Source of the DNA: CAJCIT01 sp963771305
GTDB taxonomy: Bacteria; Acidobacteriota; Terriglobia; Bryobacterales; Bryobacteraceae
NCBI GenBank assembly: GCA_963771305.1
Contig: CAVYTS010000013.1
Span: 434,001 to 498,000, forward strand
Length of the DNA stretch: 64,000 bases
Direction: 5' to 3'
Part shown: piece after piece, positions 17,976-25,447 of the stretch
Numbering within the stretch: position 1 is the stretch's first letter
Layout of the letters: the number at the start of each line of letters is the position of its first letter
Notes under the pieces: model-generated
The model's database searches: none
What the model saw: the letters and a program-made list of their open reading frames with translations, nothing else
Told to the model about the DNA's origin: nothing
Made by a program: the position numbers and the translations under genes

Positions 17976-19499
17976 ATGGATAGAACCTTAGAAAGCATCA
18001 ACGTAGGGTGCCGATTCAGGCCTCGAAGCGGCGAAGCGCGTTCTTCGTTGGCATGGACCGAGCGACTTCGGTTGCTCCTGCGGCTCACCGTCATCACATC
18101 GGTCCAACTTCTGCCCGTTGCGAACGCCACAGGTCTATCGCGGCCGGCTGCCAAAATTGAGCTCTCCGCTTGTGAACTGCCGGGCGTCTCACAACCTGCC
18201 CGGTGCGGTGCGCTCGATGTCCTCGAGAATCCCGATCGGCCGGATGGGCGTCAGCTCCACATCGGCGTGGCCGTCGTCTCCGCGACCGGCGAGCATCGGC
18301 GCCCGGACCCGATTGCAGTATTGATGGGCGGCCCGGGCGAAGACGCGATTGGCGCGGCCGAAATATACATCAAGCGGTTCGCACCGCTGCGCCGGGATCG
18401 CGACATCCTGCTGGTGGACCAGCGGGGCACCGGCCGCTCGGGCGCATTGCGTTGCGATCTCATCTCAACCGGGGAACCGACGGCGAACCTTCGCGATCTG
18501 TTTCCGCTTGCAGCGGTCGAAGAATGCAGGCGAAAGCTTCTCGAGCAGACAGACCTGACACAGTACACTTTTGGTCGCTTCGCCAATGATCTGGAGCAGG
18601 TCCGACTGGCTCTCGGGTACACATCACTGAATCTGTTCGCGGGCTCATATGGAACTCGAGCCGCGCAGGTGTACCTTCGGCTGTACCCACTCAGCGTGCG
18701 GAGTGTGTTTATGGGCAGTGTCGTTCCCATTGACGTGGCGACCCCGCTTCCTTTCGCAAAAACGGAACAAGCGGCACTCGAGAAGATGTTCGACAGATGC
18801 GCCGCCGACTCGACGTGTAACGCTGCATTCCCGCACTTGCGCAACGAGTTCCTTCAGATATCGGCTCGCCTGTCATCAGGCTCTATGCGCGTCACCGTGC
18901 CGGGCCACAGAGGCACCGTGACGTTGGATCGTGGCCGGGTCGCGGAGTGGTTTCGCTCGAAGCTCTATCGGCCCAAGAGTTCTGCAGCGCTGCCGTGGAT
19001 GATTGATCGGGCATATCTCGGAGACTGGAGCCCGATTTCCGAGGGCATTCTGTCCGACGCCCGCGAAAACGATCTGAGCTTTGGGCTCTTCTTCGCGATT
19101 ACGTGTAGTGAGGACATTCCGTTTATCCGGGAAAACGACGTTGCCGCGGAAACCCAGGGTACGTTTCTGGGCGACTATCGACTGCGCCAGCAACAGTCCG
19201 CCTGCGCGCACTGGCCCAAGGCCACTCTGCCGAAGGGATATCGTGAACCTGTGCGGTCATCCGTGCCGGCCGTGTTTGCCTCCGGTGATACCGATGGCGG
19301 CACTCCGCTTTGGTTCATGCAGCACGCCGGGCAAGGTTTCTCCCATCGACGCGAAGTCGTGCTCCGCGGGCAGGGGCACACCGAGTGGAATGGCTGCATC
19401 GCCCAGATTTATGAGCAGCTCGTTCTTTCCGGCTCGGTGGACGGCGTGAGTACGTCCACCTGCCCGCCACCGCCGGGACCGCCATTCAGGACGCACTAG
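17976..19499 (+). CDS. Alpha/beta hydrolase, TAP/proline-iminopeptidase-like
   Basis: A 507-residue serine hydrolase. Motifs in order: VLMGGPGEDAIG (oxyanion HGGPG-type loop, about residue 115), VDQRGTGRSG (about 146), nucleophile elbow AGSYGTRAAQVY (about 220), ASGDTDGGTP carrying the acid Asp and RGQGHTEWNGC carrying the His. The C-terminal TAP-like block CxHWP is visible as CAHWP. Such enzymes release N-terminal peptides or proline, usually in the periplasm. A hydrophobic segment at about residues 30-50 after a long basic leader suggests export, so the ATG at 17976 may lie upstream of the true start. It begins 32 bp after the inverted-repeat element. Confidence 0.85.
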   Translation: MDRTLESINVGCRFRPRSGEARSSLAWTERLRLLLRLTVITSVQLLPVANATGLSRPAAKIELSACELPGVSQPARCGALDVLENPDRPDGRQLHIGVAVVSATGEHRRPDPIAVLMGGPGEDAIGAAEIYIKRFAPLRRDRDILLVDQRGTGRSGALRCDLISTGEPTANLRDLFPLAAVEECRRKLLEQTDLTQYTFGRFANDLEQVRLALGYTSLNLFAGSYGTRAAQVYLRLYPLSVRSVFMGSVVPIDVATPLPFAKTEQAALEKMFDRCAADSTCNAAFPHLRNEFLQISARLSSGSMRVTVPGHRGTVTLDRGRVAEWFRSKLYRPKSSAALPWMIDRAYLGDWSPISEGILSDARENDLSFGLFFAITCSEDIPFIRENDVAAETQGTFLGDYRLRQQQSACAHWPKATLPKGYREPVRSSVPAVFASGDTDGGTPLWFMQHAGQGFSHRREVVLRGQGHTEWNGCIAQIYEQLVLSGSVDGVSTSTCPPPPGPPFRTH

Positions 19500-19542
19500 G
19501 AACCTGGCGCCGTGAAAGACTAAGCGGATCGCAGCTCAACCT

Positions 19543-20208
19543 TCAACTCTTAAGCTCGATGGCGACCACCTCGAACGGATTGTTGCTAAGGTTTTCTTCC
19601 GCGTGGGTGGTCGGGGTTCCCCACACAGCATCGCCAGCCTTATGTTTCACGATATCGATCTTGCCGTGCGAATCTGTAACTCGGAACTCCTGATCAGTCA
19701 AGAAGACCGTAACGCGATTAACCGAGTGTTCGTGCATCGGAGTGGCTCCGTGGGGTTCAATCTTCACGCGCAACACACGTACCTGCGCGTTCTCGAACTC
19801 CAGCTTGTAATGCTTGGGATCTACTTTAAGCGGGTCGAGATTGCTGGTGATCGCCTTTCCCGTGCCGGACGTTTTCAACCCGATCTCAATGATGTTAAAA
19901 GCGTCATCACTGATTACCTCCGGCGAGTGCATTCCGCTGATGGGACTCCACTTTACCTCGCCTGCTTTGAAATCGAATACCTCCGGCTGTCTCCCGTCCT
20001 GATACTCGAAACGTTGCCGGCCTGGCTGCAGGTAAATCATCACTCGGTCTTGCGTGTGGGCATGGAACTTCCCTTTAGCATGGGGCTCTTCGACCGCGCG
20101 AAACACTTTAACTTGATCGTTCTCAATGAGGGTCGCAGACGGCTCGAGTGGAATCGCCACTAGCGTTGCGCAAGAAAATAGTACGGCGGCGTTTACGCTG
20201 ATTTTCAT
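19543..20208 (-). CDS. Exported bicupin-like protein
   Basis: A 221-residue protein, with ATG 20208 chosen because it directly precedes a signal peptide (MKISVNAAVLFSCATLVAIP). Two successive cupin-like half barrels are visible: NDQVKVFRAVEEPHAKGKFHAHTQDRV (first set of His) and NAQVRVLRVKIEPHGATPMHEH (second set). Both carry the H-x-H...E-like metal pattern of small cupins. The substrate is unknown; comparable tandem cupins occur often in Acidobacteriota. The gene converges on the TAP-like hydrolase. Confidence 0.7.
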   Translation of the reverse strand: MKISVNAAVLFSCATLVAIPLEPSATLIENDQVKVFRAVEEPHAKGKFHAHTQDRVMIYLQPGRQRFEYQDGRQPEVFDFKAGEVKWSPISGMHSPEVISDDAFNIIEIGLKTSGTGKAITSNLDPLKVDPKHYKLEFENAQVRVLRVKIEPHGATPMHEHSVNRVTVFLTDQEFRVTDSHGKIDIVKHKAGDAVWGTPTTHAEENLSNNPFEVVAIELKS

Positions 20209-20388
20209 AACCCCTGATCCTATCGTGTCGTGGGCGTGAGCAGTTGGCAGGGCTCCGCGGCGCAATTTGTATTACCGGTAGCTATTCTTCGCGCCCCAAG
20301 CAGGCGCCGTGCGGCAAATGAGGCGTATTATGAAGGCGATGAAATCGATGCGCGCCTCACTGCCGGCGGCCATGGGTTCGCCCTGTTC

Positions 20389-20402
20389 AGGTGTTGACAC
20401 CT
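20389..20402. promoter_or_regulatory. Perfect palindrome upstream of the DUF4386 gene
   Basis: AGGTGT-TG-ACACCT is a perfect 6+6 palindrome 16 bp before the likely start of the DUF4386 gene. It also contains TTGACA. It could be an operator; no matching regulator is encoded beside it. Confidence 0.3.
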
Positions 20403-20417
20403 CCTGGACACTATGAA

Positions 20418-20960
20418 ATGACGGGATGGATTGCAGAAGCGTGGCCGTCTCCCCGGGCCAGAATTACCGGCGTCGTTTACTTGCTTTACTTTCTGACGGC
20501 GGTATTCGCCGAGGTCTTCGTTGGCAGGAGCCGGCTTGTTGTCTATGACGCCGTCAACCTCATCGCGTACGCGTTCTACATCGCTGTGACGCAGCTCTTC
20601 TATTACATGTTTAAGCCAGTGAGCAGGAGCCTCTCGTTGCTCGCGGTGTCCTTGAGCCTGGTTGGATGCGCCAATGAAGTTCTTAGCCTCTTTAAACTTG
20701 CCCCGTACAGAATCAACAGCCTGGTATTTTTTGGGCCGTATTGCCTCCTAATCGGCTACCTCATTTTCAGGTCGACCTTCCTGCCTCGAATTCTGGGCGT
20801 GCTGATGGCGTTGGCCGGTTTGGGCTGGATTCATTCTCCTATCTTTGTTCTTGAGTGGTGCAATAACGGCTGCAGACAGCGGCTTTCATGCGCGGGCCTC
20901 GGCTGCTTTGGCCTGCTCCTTCCATCGTTGAGCGTGGTCGCATTTGACCCGGCGATCTGA
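20418..20960 (+). CDS. DUF4386 family membrane protein, C-terminus degenerate
   Basis: A 180-residue protein from ATG 20418 (MTGWIAEAWPSPRARITGVVYLLYFLTA). The first span, the NLIAYAFYIAVTQLFYYMFKPVSRSLS block, LSLVGCANEVLSLF and RSTFLPRILGVLMALAGLGW are typical of DUF4386, a multi-span family of unknown function. After AGLGW the expected last span pair is replaced by cysteine-rich, unconvincing sequence, suggesting a frameshift near 20825 or truncation. The 3' 130 bp overlap the convergent gene on the other strand. Confidence 0.7.
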   Translation: MTGWIAEAWPSPRARITGVVYLLYFLTAVFAEVFVGRSRLVVYDAVNLIAYAFYIAVTQLFYYMFKPVSRSLSLLAVSLSLVGCANEVLSLFKLAPYRINSLVFFGPYCLLIGYLIFRSTFLPRILGVLMALAGLGWIHSPIFVLEWCNNGCRQRLSCAGLGCFGLLLPSLSVVAFDPAI

Positions 20961-21916
20961 GAAATCATAGCGAATGAAAGCTCATCTTGGTGTTCATCCG
21001 CATCGAAAGTTTCGCCTCCCAGGTGCTCTCTCCCGCCTGCCGCAAAGGCACCGACATTGAAGACGGACTTATTCTCGGCGAGCGCCCACTCAGCTACAAA
21101 GTTGCCGAGCGTCGAAACTCCGCGTGCATCATAGCCTCGGTGGAGGTGATTGCGACCGAAGCGCAGGAAGACCTTACCCTCGGGCTCCTGCCGATAATGA
21201 CTGAGGACGAGCTCTTTCATCACCAACTCGCGGGCCGCGGAGGCGTCCAGTCTTGTGTCGGGATCTGAGCGCAGCGCCTCCACGCGCAGCGTCTGACGAA
21301 TACTTTCCCAAAGCGAGATGCCGCCGATCGTTCCGTCGTGGGCCGGATGCGTGGCCTCGGAGAGGGTTAGCAGTTCTGGTGCTTGCTTCCGCTTATAGCC
21401 TTGAGCGGTGATATCAATCATTGGCTGAAGCTTGGCATCCGCGGGGTTGAGCTTCGCCACGTCACGAATTAGACGTTCAGGCTGGCCTTCGTCTATGTCG
21501 CATCCCCAAAGAATGCCTTGATTGAGTTTGGCGAACTGATTGACTACCGCAGCTTGGCCCTGTGACCAAAGGCTGATGGTGGAATTGATTTCGGCTCCTC
21601 TCCTCTGTTCCAGATGCGCCGCAGCCCAAGGACTGATCTCGGCACCGACATGACGATATCCAGCGGTCCAAAGCTGAGGGCACAACGCCCTGATGAGTTC
21701 CGGAATCTCATTTTCGCCGTAGAGTTCCCCTAGAAGGAAGAGATCGTGGCTGCGAGCTCGGACAAGCAACTGAGCTTCGCCCGCCGGATGCAGCGGAACC
21801 GCGTGAGCGACCAGCACCGCACGAGTCGAGTCTTCGGTAACGACTGGAGCGGAGGGGAGTGGCCTCGAAACGAGCGAAAGGGTCAAGGCTAAGACGAAGG
21901 TCAGTTGAAAGCTCAT
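20831..21916 (-). CDS. Exported protein of unknown function with erythromycin-esterase/TIKI-like motifs
   Basis: A 361-residue protein starting at ATG 21916 with a signal peptide (FVLALTLSLVS). LFLLGELYGENEIPELIRAL followed by AGYRHVGAEISPWAAAHLE, a GCDIDE segment, and RFGRNHLHRGYDARG are conserved-looking blocks. The Gly-Glu...His/Asn pattern recalls the erythromycin-esterase-like and TraB/TIKI/ChaN groups, but the match is loose and I do not assign a reaction. The C-terminal 30 residues (after NATTLND) look non-native and overlap the convergent DUF4386 gene, so a frameshift close to the end is possible. Confidence 0.6.
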   Translation of the reverse strand: MSFQLTFVLALTLSLVSRPLPSAPVVTEDSTRAVLVAHAVPLHPAGEAQLLVRARSHDLFLLGELYGENEIPELIRALCPQLWTAGYRHVGAEISPWAAAHLEQRRGAEINSTISLWSQGQAAVVNQFAKLNQGILWGCDIDEGQPERLIRDVAKLNPADAKLQPMIDITAQGYKRKQAPELLTLSEATHPAHDGTIGGISLWESIRQTLRVEALRSDPDTRLDASAARELVMKELVLSHYRQEPEGKVFLRFGRNHLHRGYDARGVSTLGNFVAEWALAENKSVFNVGAFAAGGREHLGGETFDADEHQDELSFAMISQIAGSNATTLNDGRSRPKQPRPAHESRCLQPLLHHSRTKIGE

Positions 21917-22156
21917 CGAGAGAAAACGCAAGAACCGCTATGAAGGTTCCTGGGGAGAGTATGGTCTTTTGTTCTTGGCTGGAGTGCCACAGGCACCCGG
22001 ATTCTCTCCCGATCTGATCCTCGCAAAAGCTTGTAGCGGCTGGGCTTAGGGCGGCGTTATGCTGCTGGCAGAGAATGTGACGCGCCGAGGCGGCGTTTCC
22101 GATCGCCTTTTTCTGTAACCTTTCCAGAATCGTCCAGTATTGATGGGTGAGGGTGA

Positions 22157-22717
22157 GTGGATAGTCAAGCCGATAACTTGTTGATGAAGCGAGTCCAGGA
22201 GGGCGAGACCGCACAACTGGCCTTGCTTTTTGAGCGCCACCACCTGGCTTTGTTTCGATATTTGCTGGGCCTCTCAGGGAATCGCGCGTTGAGTGAAGAC
22301 CTGGTCCAAGACGTTTTCTTTCGGATCATCAAATATGCCCGGACTTACAACCCGGCGCTCGCGTTTCAGGTCTGGCTCTACCGGATGGCGCGGAATGCTT
22401 ACTTCGATTCCAAACGCAAGACCGGTCGCGAGGTCGCCGTTGACGAGTTCAAAGAGATGAAGAGTAGCGAACCGATGCAGGAGGAGATCATGACCCGCAA
22501 ACAGGACGCCGCCCTGCTCCAGGAAGCGCTTCGCCGTCTGCCTGAAGATAAGCGGGAAGTTCTCATCCTGAGCCGTTACCAGGACCTCCGCTATGACGAA
22601 ATCGGCCGCATCTTAGACTGCGAGGCCGGCGCCGTGAAGGTTCGGGTGTACAGGGCTCTGAAGGAATTGCGCGAGAAATTCTGTGAGCTGAGTGGAGAAC
22701 GAGTATATGACGTCTGA
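22157..22717 (+). CDS. ECF-type RNA polymerase sigma factor
   Basis: A 186-residue sigma-70 family protein with region 2 (LFERHHLALFRYLLGLSGNRALSEDLVQDVFFRI, about residues 24-58, and FQVWLYRMARNAYFDSKRK) and region 4 (LPEDKREVLILSRYQDLRYDEIGRIL plus the recognition helix AVKVRVYRALKELRE). It starts at GTG 22157. The stop overlaps the next start by 11 bp, so it is translationally coupled to its presumed anti-sigma factor. It should direct RNA polymerase to its own small regulon, probably including this operon. Confidence 0.92.
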   Translation: MDSQADNLLMKRVQEGETAQLALLFERHHLALFRYLLGLSGNRALSEDLVQDVFFRIIKYARTYNPALAFQVWLYRMARNAYFDSKRKTGREVAVDEFKEMKSSEPMQEEIMTRKQDAALLQEALRRLPEDKREVLILSRYQDLRYDEIGRILDCEAGAVKVRVYRALKELREKFCELSGERVYDV

Positions 22718-23507
22718 AGAATGCCGTTTATTGATTCCTCAGTATCTGTCCGGGCAACTGACAGCGCCCGAACATGAACTCTTCGAACACCAGCTCGCAG
22801 TCGACGAGGAGTTGCGCCTTGAGGTAGATGAACTGGGTTCTCTGTGGGAAGGGCTGGGTTCACTGCCGCAAGAACGGCCAACTGCCGAGTTGCGCGGCCG
22901 CTTTTATGAGCGGCTGAATGCAATGCAGAGCCTTCGCAGCCGTCCCGTTGAACGAGGGTACGCCTGGTGGAAACCCGGACTGCAGGGTCTGGTCCCGCAA
23001 GCCACCGTCGCCATCGTGGTGTTTCTTCTGGGCGCGTATGCAGGCCGCGTGAATATAGGCGGCCATGACCCCGCCGTCCAGGAAGTGAAGCGCCTGGATA
23101 CCGAGGTGCAAGGACTACGACAGACAGTTGCCCTATCGCTCATGGACAAGCAATCGGCGAACTCGCGGCTGGAAGGAATTTCCTGGATCAGCCGCGTGGA
23201 AACGCCCGACGGCGACCTTGTGTCCGCGCTTTTGGCAGCCCTAAACCGGGACCCGAACACGAATGTTCGGCTTGCAGCGCTGGACGCTCTCGAGAAATTC
23301 TCTGGCAACCCGGCCGTTCGCAAAGCGCTGGTTGATGCACTGCCACGCCAGGATTCTCCGTTAGTGCAAATCGCACTTATCGATGCGCTCGTCCACATGC
23401 GCGACGGCGCCGCTGCCGGGGAACTGCGCAAGCTCAGCGGTGATGCCGAAGTGAATGCGGCGGTGCGGCAGCGGGCGCAATGGGGCTTGCAAAAGCTCAG
23501 CTTCTAG
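22707..23507 (+). CDS. Membrane anti-sigma factor with zf-HC2-like head and HEAT-like C-terminus
   Basis: A 266-residue protein from ATG 22707 (MTSEECRLLIPQYLSGQL), an upstream GTG 22692 being the alternative. Residues 1-40 resemble the putative zinc-finger domain of anti-sigma factors (CxxxxPxYLxGxLxxxExxxxExHL), but only one of the usual cysteines remains. One membrane span (about 97-115, QATVAIVVFLLGAYAG) leads to a periplasmic part with a coiled segment and two or three HEAT-like repeats (DPNTNVRLAALDALEKF, DSPLVQIALIDALVHM). HEAT repeats usually bind partner proteins, so the outer part may sense an envelope signal and release the sigma factor encoded just upstream. Confidence 0.8.
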   Translation: MTSEECRLLIPQYLSGQLTAPEHELFEHQLAVDEELRLEVDELGSLWEGLGSLPQERPTAELRGRFYERLNAMQSLRSRPVERGYAWWKPGLQGLVPQATVAIVVFLLGAYAGRVNIGGHDPAVQEVKRLDTEVQGLRQTVALSLMDKQSANSRLEGISWISRVETPDGDLVSALLAALNRDPNTNVRLAALDALEKFSGNPAVRKALVDALPRQDSPLVQIALIDALVHMRDGAAAGELRKLSGDAEVNAAVRQRAQWGLQKLSF

Positions 23508-23524
23508 TTAAGGAGATTCAGACA

Positions 23525-24409
23525 GTGAAATTCATAATCACCCTGATGCTTATGGCATCGGCGTTGGCCGCCCTGTGCCTCGCAGACCACAACTGGGATC
23601 ATTGGGCCGTCCGCGACCAGGAGACCATCCAAAAAACCGTGTCTCTTTCAGCCGCCCCCATGCGGTTGGTGATCGACAACGTGGATGGGTATGTTCACGT
23701 GAAAGGCACAACCGGTTCCGAAGTTCGAGTCACCGCGCACAAAGTGATTCGCGCGGATACCGATAGCGATCTTCAGCAAGCCAAGAGCGAGGTCAAGCTC
23801 GAGATCACTGAGCAGCCGGGCGCAGTGTCGATTTATTACGACGCGCCCTGGCGCTGCAATCACGATAGCGGCGGTTGTCACGACCAGCAGCGGCGTTTCT
23901 ACAACGTGACCTACGATATCGACGTCGAAGTCCCGCGCGCGGCTCGGCCTGTGGTCTCGACAGTCAACCACGGCGATGTCCGTGTGGAGGGAACCACCGG
24001 TGATTTCGATATCGGCAACGTCAACGGCGGAATCGTGATGAACGGCATCTCAGGATCCGGGGAGATTCATACCGTGAACGGCCCCGTCACGGTTCGCTTC
24101 ACGAAGAACCCCACCGGCGCTACCAGCTTCAAGAGCATCAACGGCCAGCTGGACCTCTATTTTCAGCCGGAATTCTCCGCCGATCTACGGTTCAAGACTT
24201 TCAATGGGCAGGTTTATAGTGACTTCGACGTGACGCCAATGGCCGCACCCGTGGGCCAGGGCGAGCAGCGGGATGGCAAATACGTCTATCGCAGCCACGG
24301 CCTCCAGGCCGGCCGCGTTGGCCAGGGCGGCGCGGAGCTGAGCTTCGACACATTGAACGGCAACATCCGCCTTCATCGGGCGGGTCAAGGAAACTCATCA
24401 AATGAATAA
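23525..24409 (+). CDS. Exported DUF4097 family beta-helix protein (first copy)
   Basis: A 294-residue protein from GTG 23525 with AAGGAG upstream and a signal peptide (FIITLMLMASALAALCLA). The body shows the DUF4097 pattern of short repeated strands: MRLVIDNVDGYVHVKGTTG, STVNHGDVRVEGTTGDFDIGNVNG, GEIHTVNGPVTVRF and FKTFNGQVYSDF. It is expected to form a right-handed beta-helix-like surface or periplasmic protein. Function is unknown. A cysteine/histidine cluster (CNHDSGGCHDQQ) is inserted in the first third. The stop overlaps the next gene's start by 8 bp, placing it in the sigma operon. Confidence 0.82.
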   Translation: MKFIITLMLMASALAALCLADHNWDHWAVRDQETIQKTVSLSAAPMRLVIDNVDGYVHVKGTTGSEVRVTAHKVIRADTDSDLQQAKSEVKLEITEQPGAVSIYYDAPWRCNHDSGGCHDQQRRFYNVTYDIDVEVPRAARPVVSTVNHGDVRVEGTTGDFDIGNVNGGIVMNGISGSGEIHTVNGPVTVRFTKNPTGATSFKSINGQLDLYFQPEFSADLRFKTFNGQVYSDFDVTPMAAPVGQGEQRDGKYVYRSHGLQAGRVGQGGAELSFDTLNGNIRLHRAGQGNSSNE

Positions 24410-25220
24410 AACAATTGGATTACTATTGCTGTCTGCCGGCGTACTCCTAGCCCAAGATGCATCTGAGAAGGCGACCGTCCCTTTGCATGATCCGGCGCGG
24501 CCCGCTCGCGTGCACGCTCATTTACTGTATGGGAGTCTCACCGTGCGAGGCGCCGATATAAAGGACGTGATTGTGGAGGCTCACCCGCGTTCCGGCGGGG
24601 ATTCTCACGATTCCCACCCGGCTCGCGCGGATGGCATGAAGCGTCTTGATCTCCCCGGGAATAGCGGGCTCGACGTTGTTGAAGACGACAATGTTGTCAC
24701 CATCAAGACCGCTTCCTTTAACCGGCCGGTTGACCTCGTAATCACCGTGCCCCGCCACTCTTCGCTCGAGCTGAAGTGCACCAACAACGGAGATATCTAC
24801 GCGGAACAAGTGGAGGGCGAGATCGATGCGAGCAACCTCAACGGCAAAGTCACCCTCAAGAATGTATCGGGTTCGGTGACCGCACATTCCCTGAATGGCG
24901 AGGTGATGGTGAGCCTGGATCGAATTGACCCCACGAAGCCGATGTCGTTCAGCACGCTCAACGGCGACATCGACGTAACTCTTCCCGGCACCCTGAAAGC
25001 GAACGTTCTGATGAAAACCGATCACGGCGAAATTTACAGCGACTTTGAAGTGAAGCTGAATAGCGCACCGACTGTGACCGGCAATCAATCCGGACGCCAA
25101 CCCGACGGCACCTATCATCTTCATTTCGATCACGCGTTACGGGGCACGATAGACGGAGGCGGACCGGAATTTCAGTTCACGACGTTCAACGGCCAGATTT
25201 TCATCCGTAGACGGAAGTGA
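24402..25220 (+). CDS. Exported DUF4097 family beta-helix protein (second copy)
   Basis: A 272-residue paralogue of the preceding protein with a signal peptide (KTIGLLLLSAGVLLAQ). Repeated strand motifs include GSLTVRGADIKDVIVEA, LKCTNNGDIYAEQVEGEID, ASNLNGKVTLKNVSGSV and FSTLNGDIDVTLPG. It is the last gene of the sigma / anti-sigma / DUF4097 / DUF4097 unit. Both copies keep a GEIYSDF or GQVYSDF motif near the end, which may mark the shared functional face. The 227 bp that follow hold no gene. Confidence 0.82.
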   Translation: MNKTIGLLLLSAGVLLAQDASEKATVPLHDPARPARVHAHLLYGSLTVRGADIKDVIVEAHPRSGGDSHDSHPARADGMKRLDLPGNSGLDVVEDDNVVTIKTASFNRPVDLVITVPRHSSLELKCTNNGDIYAEQVEGEIDASNLNGKVTLKNVSGSVTAHSLNGEVMVSLDRIDPTKPMSFSTLNGDIDVTLPGTLKANVLMKTDHGEIYSDFEVKLNSAPTVTGNQSGRQPDGTYHLHFDHALRGTIDGGGPEFQFTTFNGQIFIRRRK

Positions 25221-25447
25221 TCGGAAGCGTCCCGCTAACCGAAGAGAAATTCCGTGCCGGCGCTTTTTCCAGCTAACCGGTGCTCCGATAATCCGTCGCA
25301 TAGACACCCTGGACTCTGTCCATTGAGTTGAACACCTATAGGAAGTTGCTGCGCGCGGTCTCGAGTCCTGATGGGAACACCGGATGGCGTACTTCCGTAG
25401 CAGTCGATATGGCGTTCAGACGGAACCGACAAGAATAAGGATGAATC

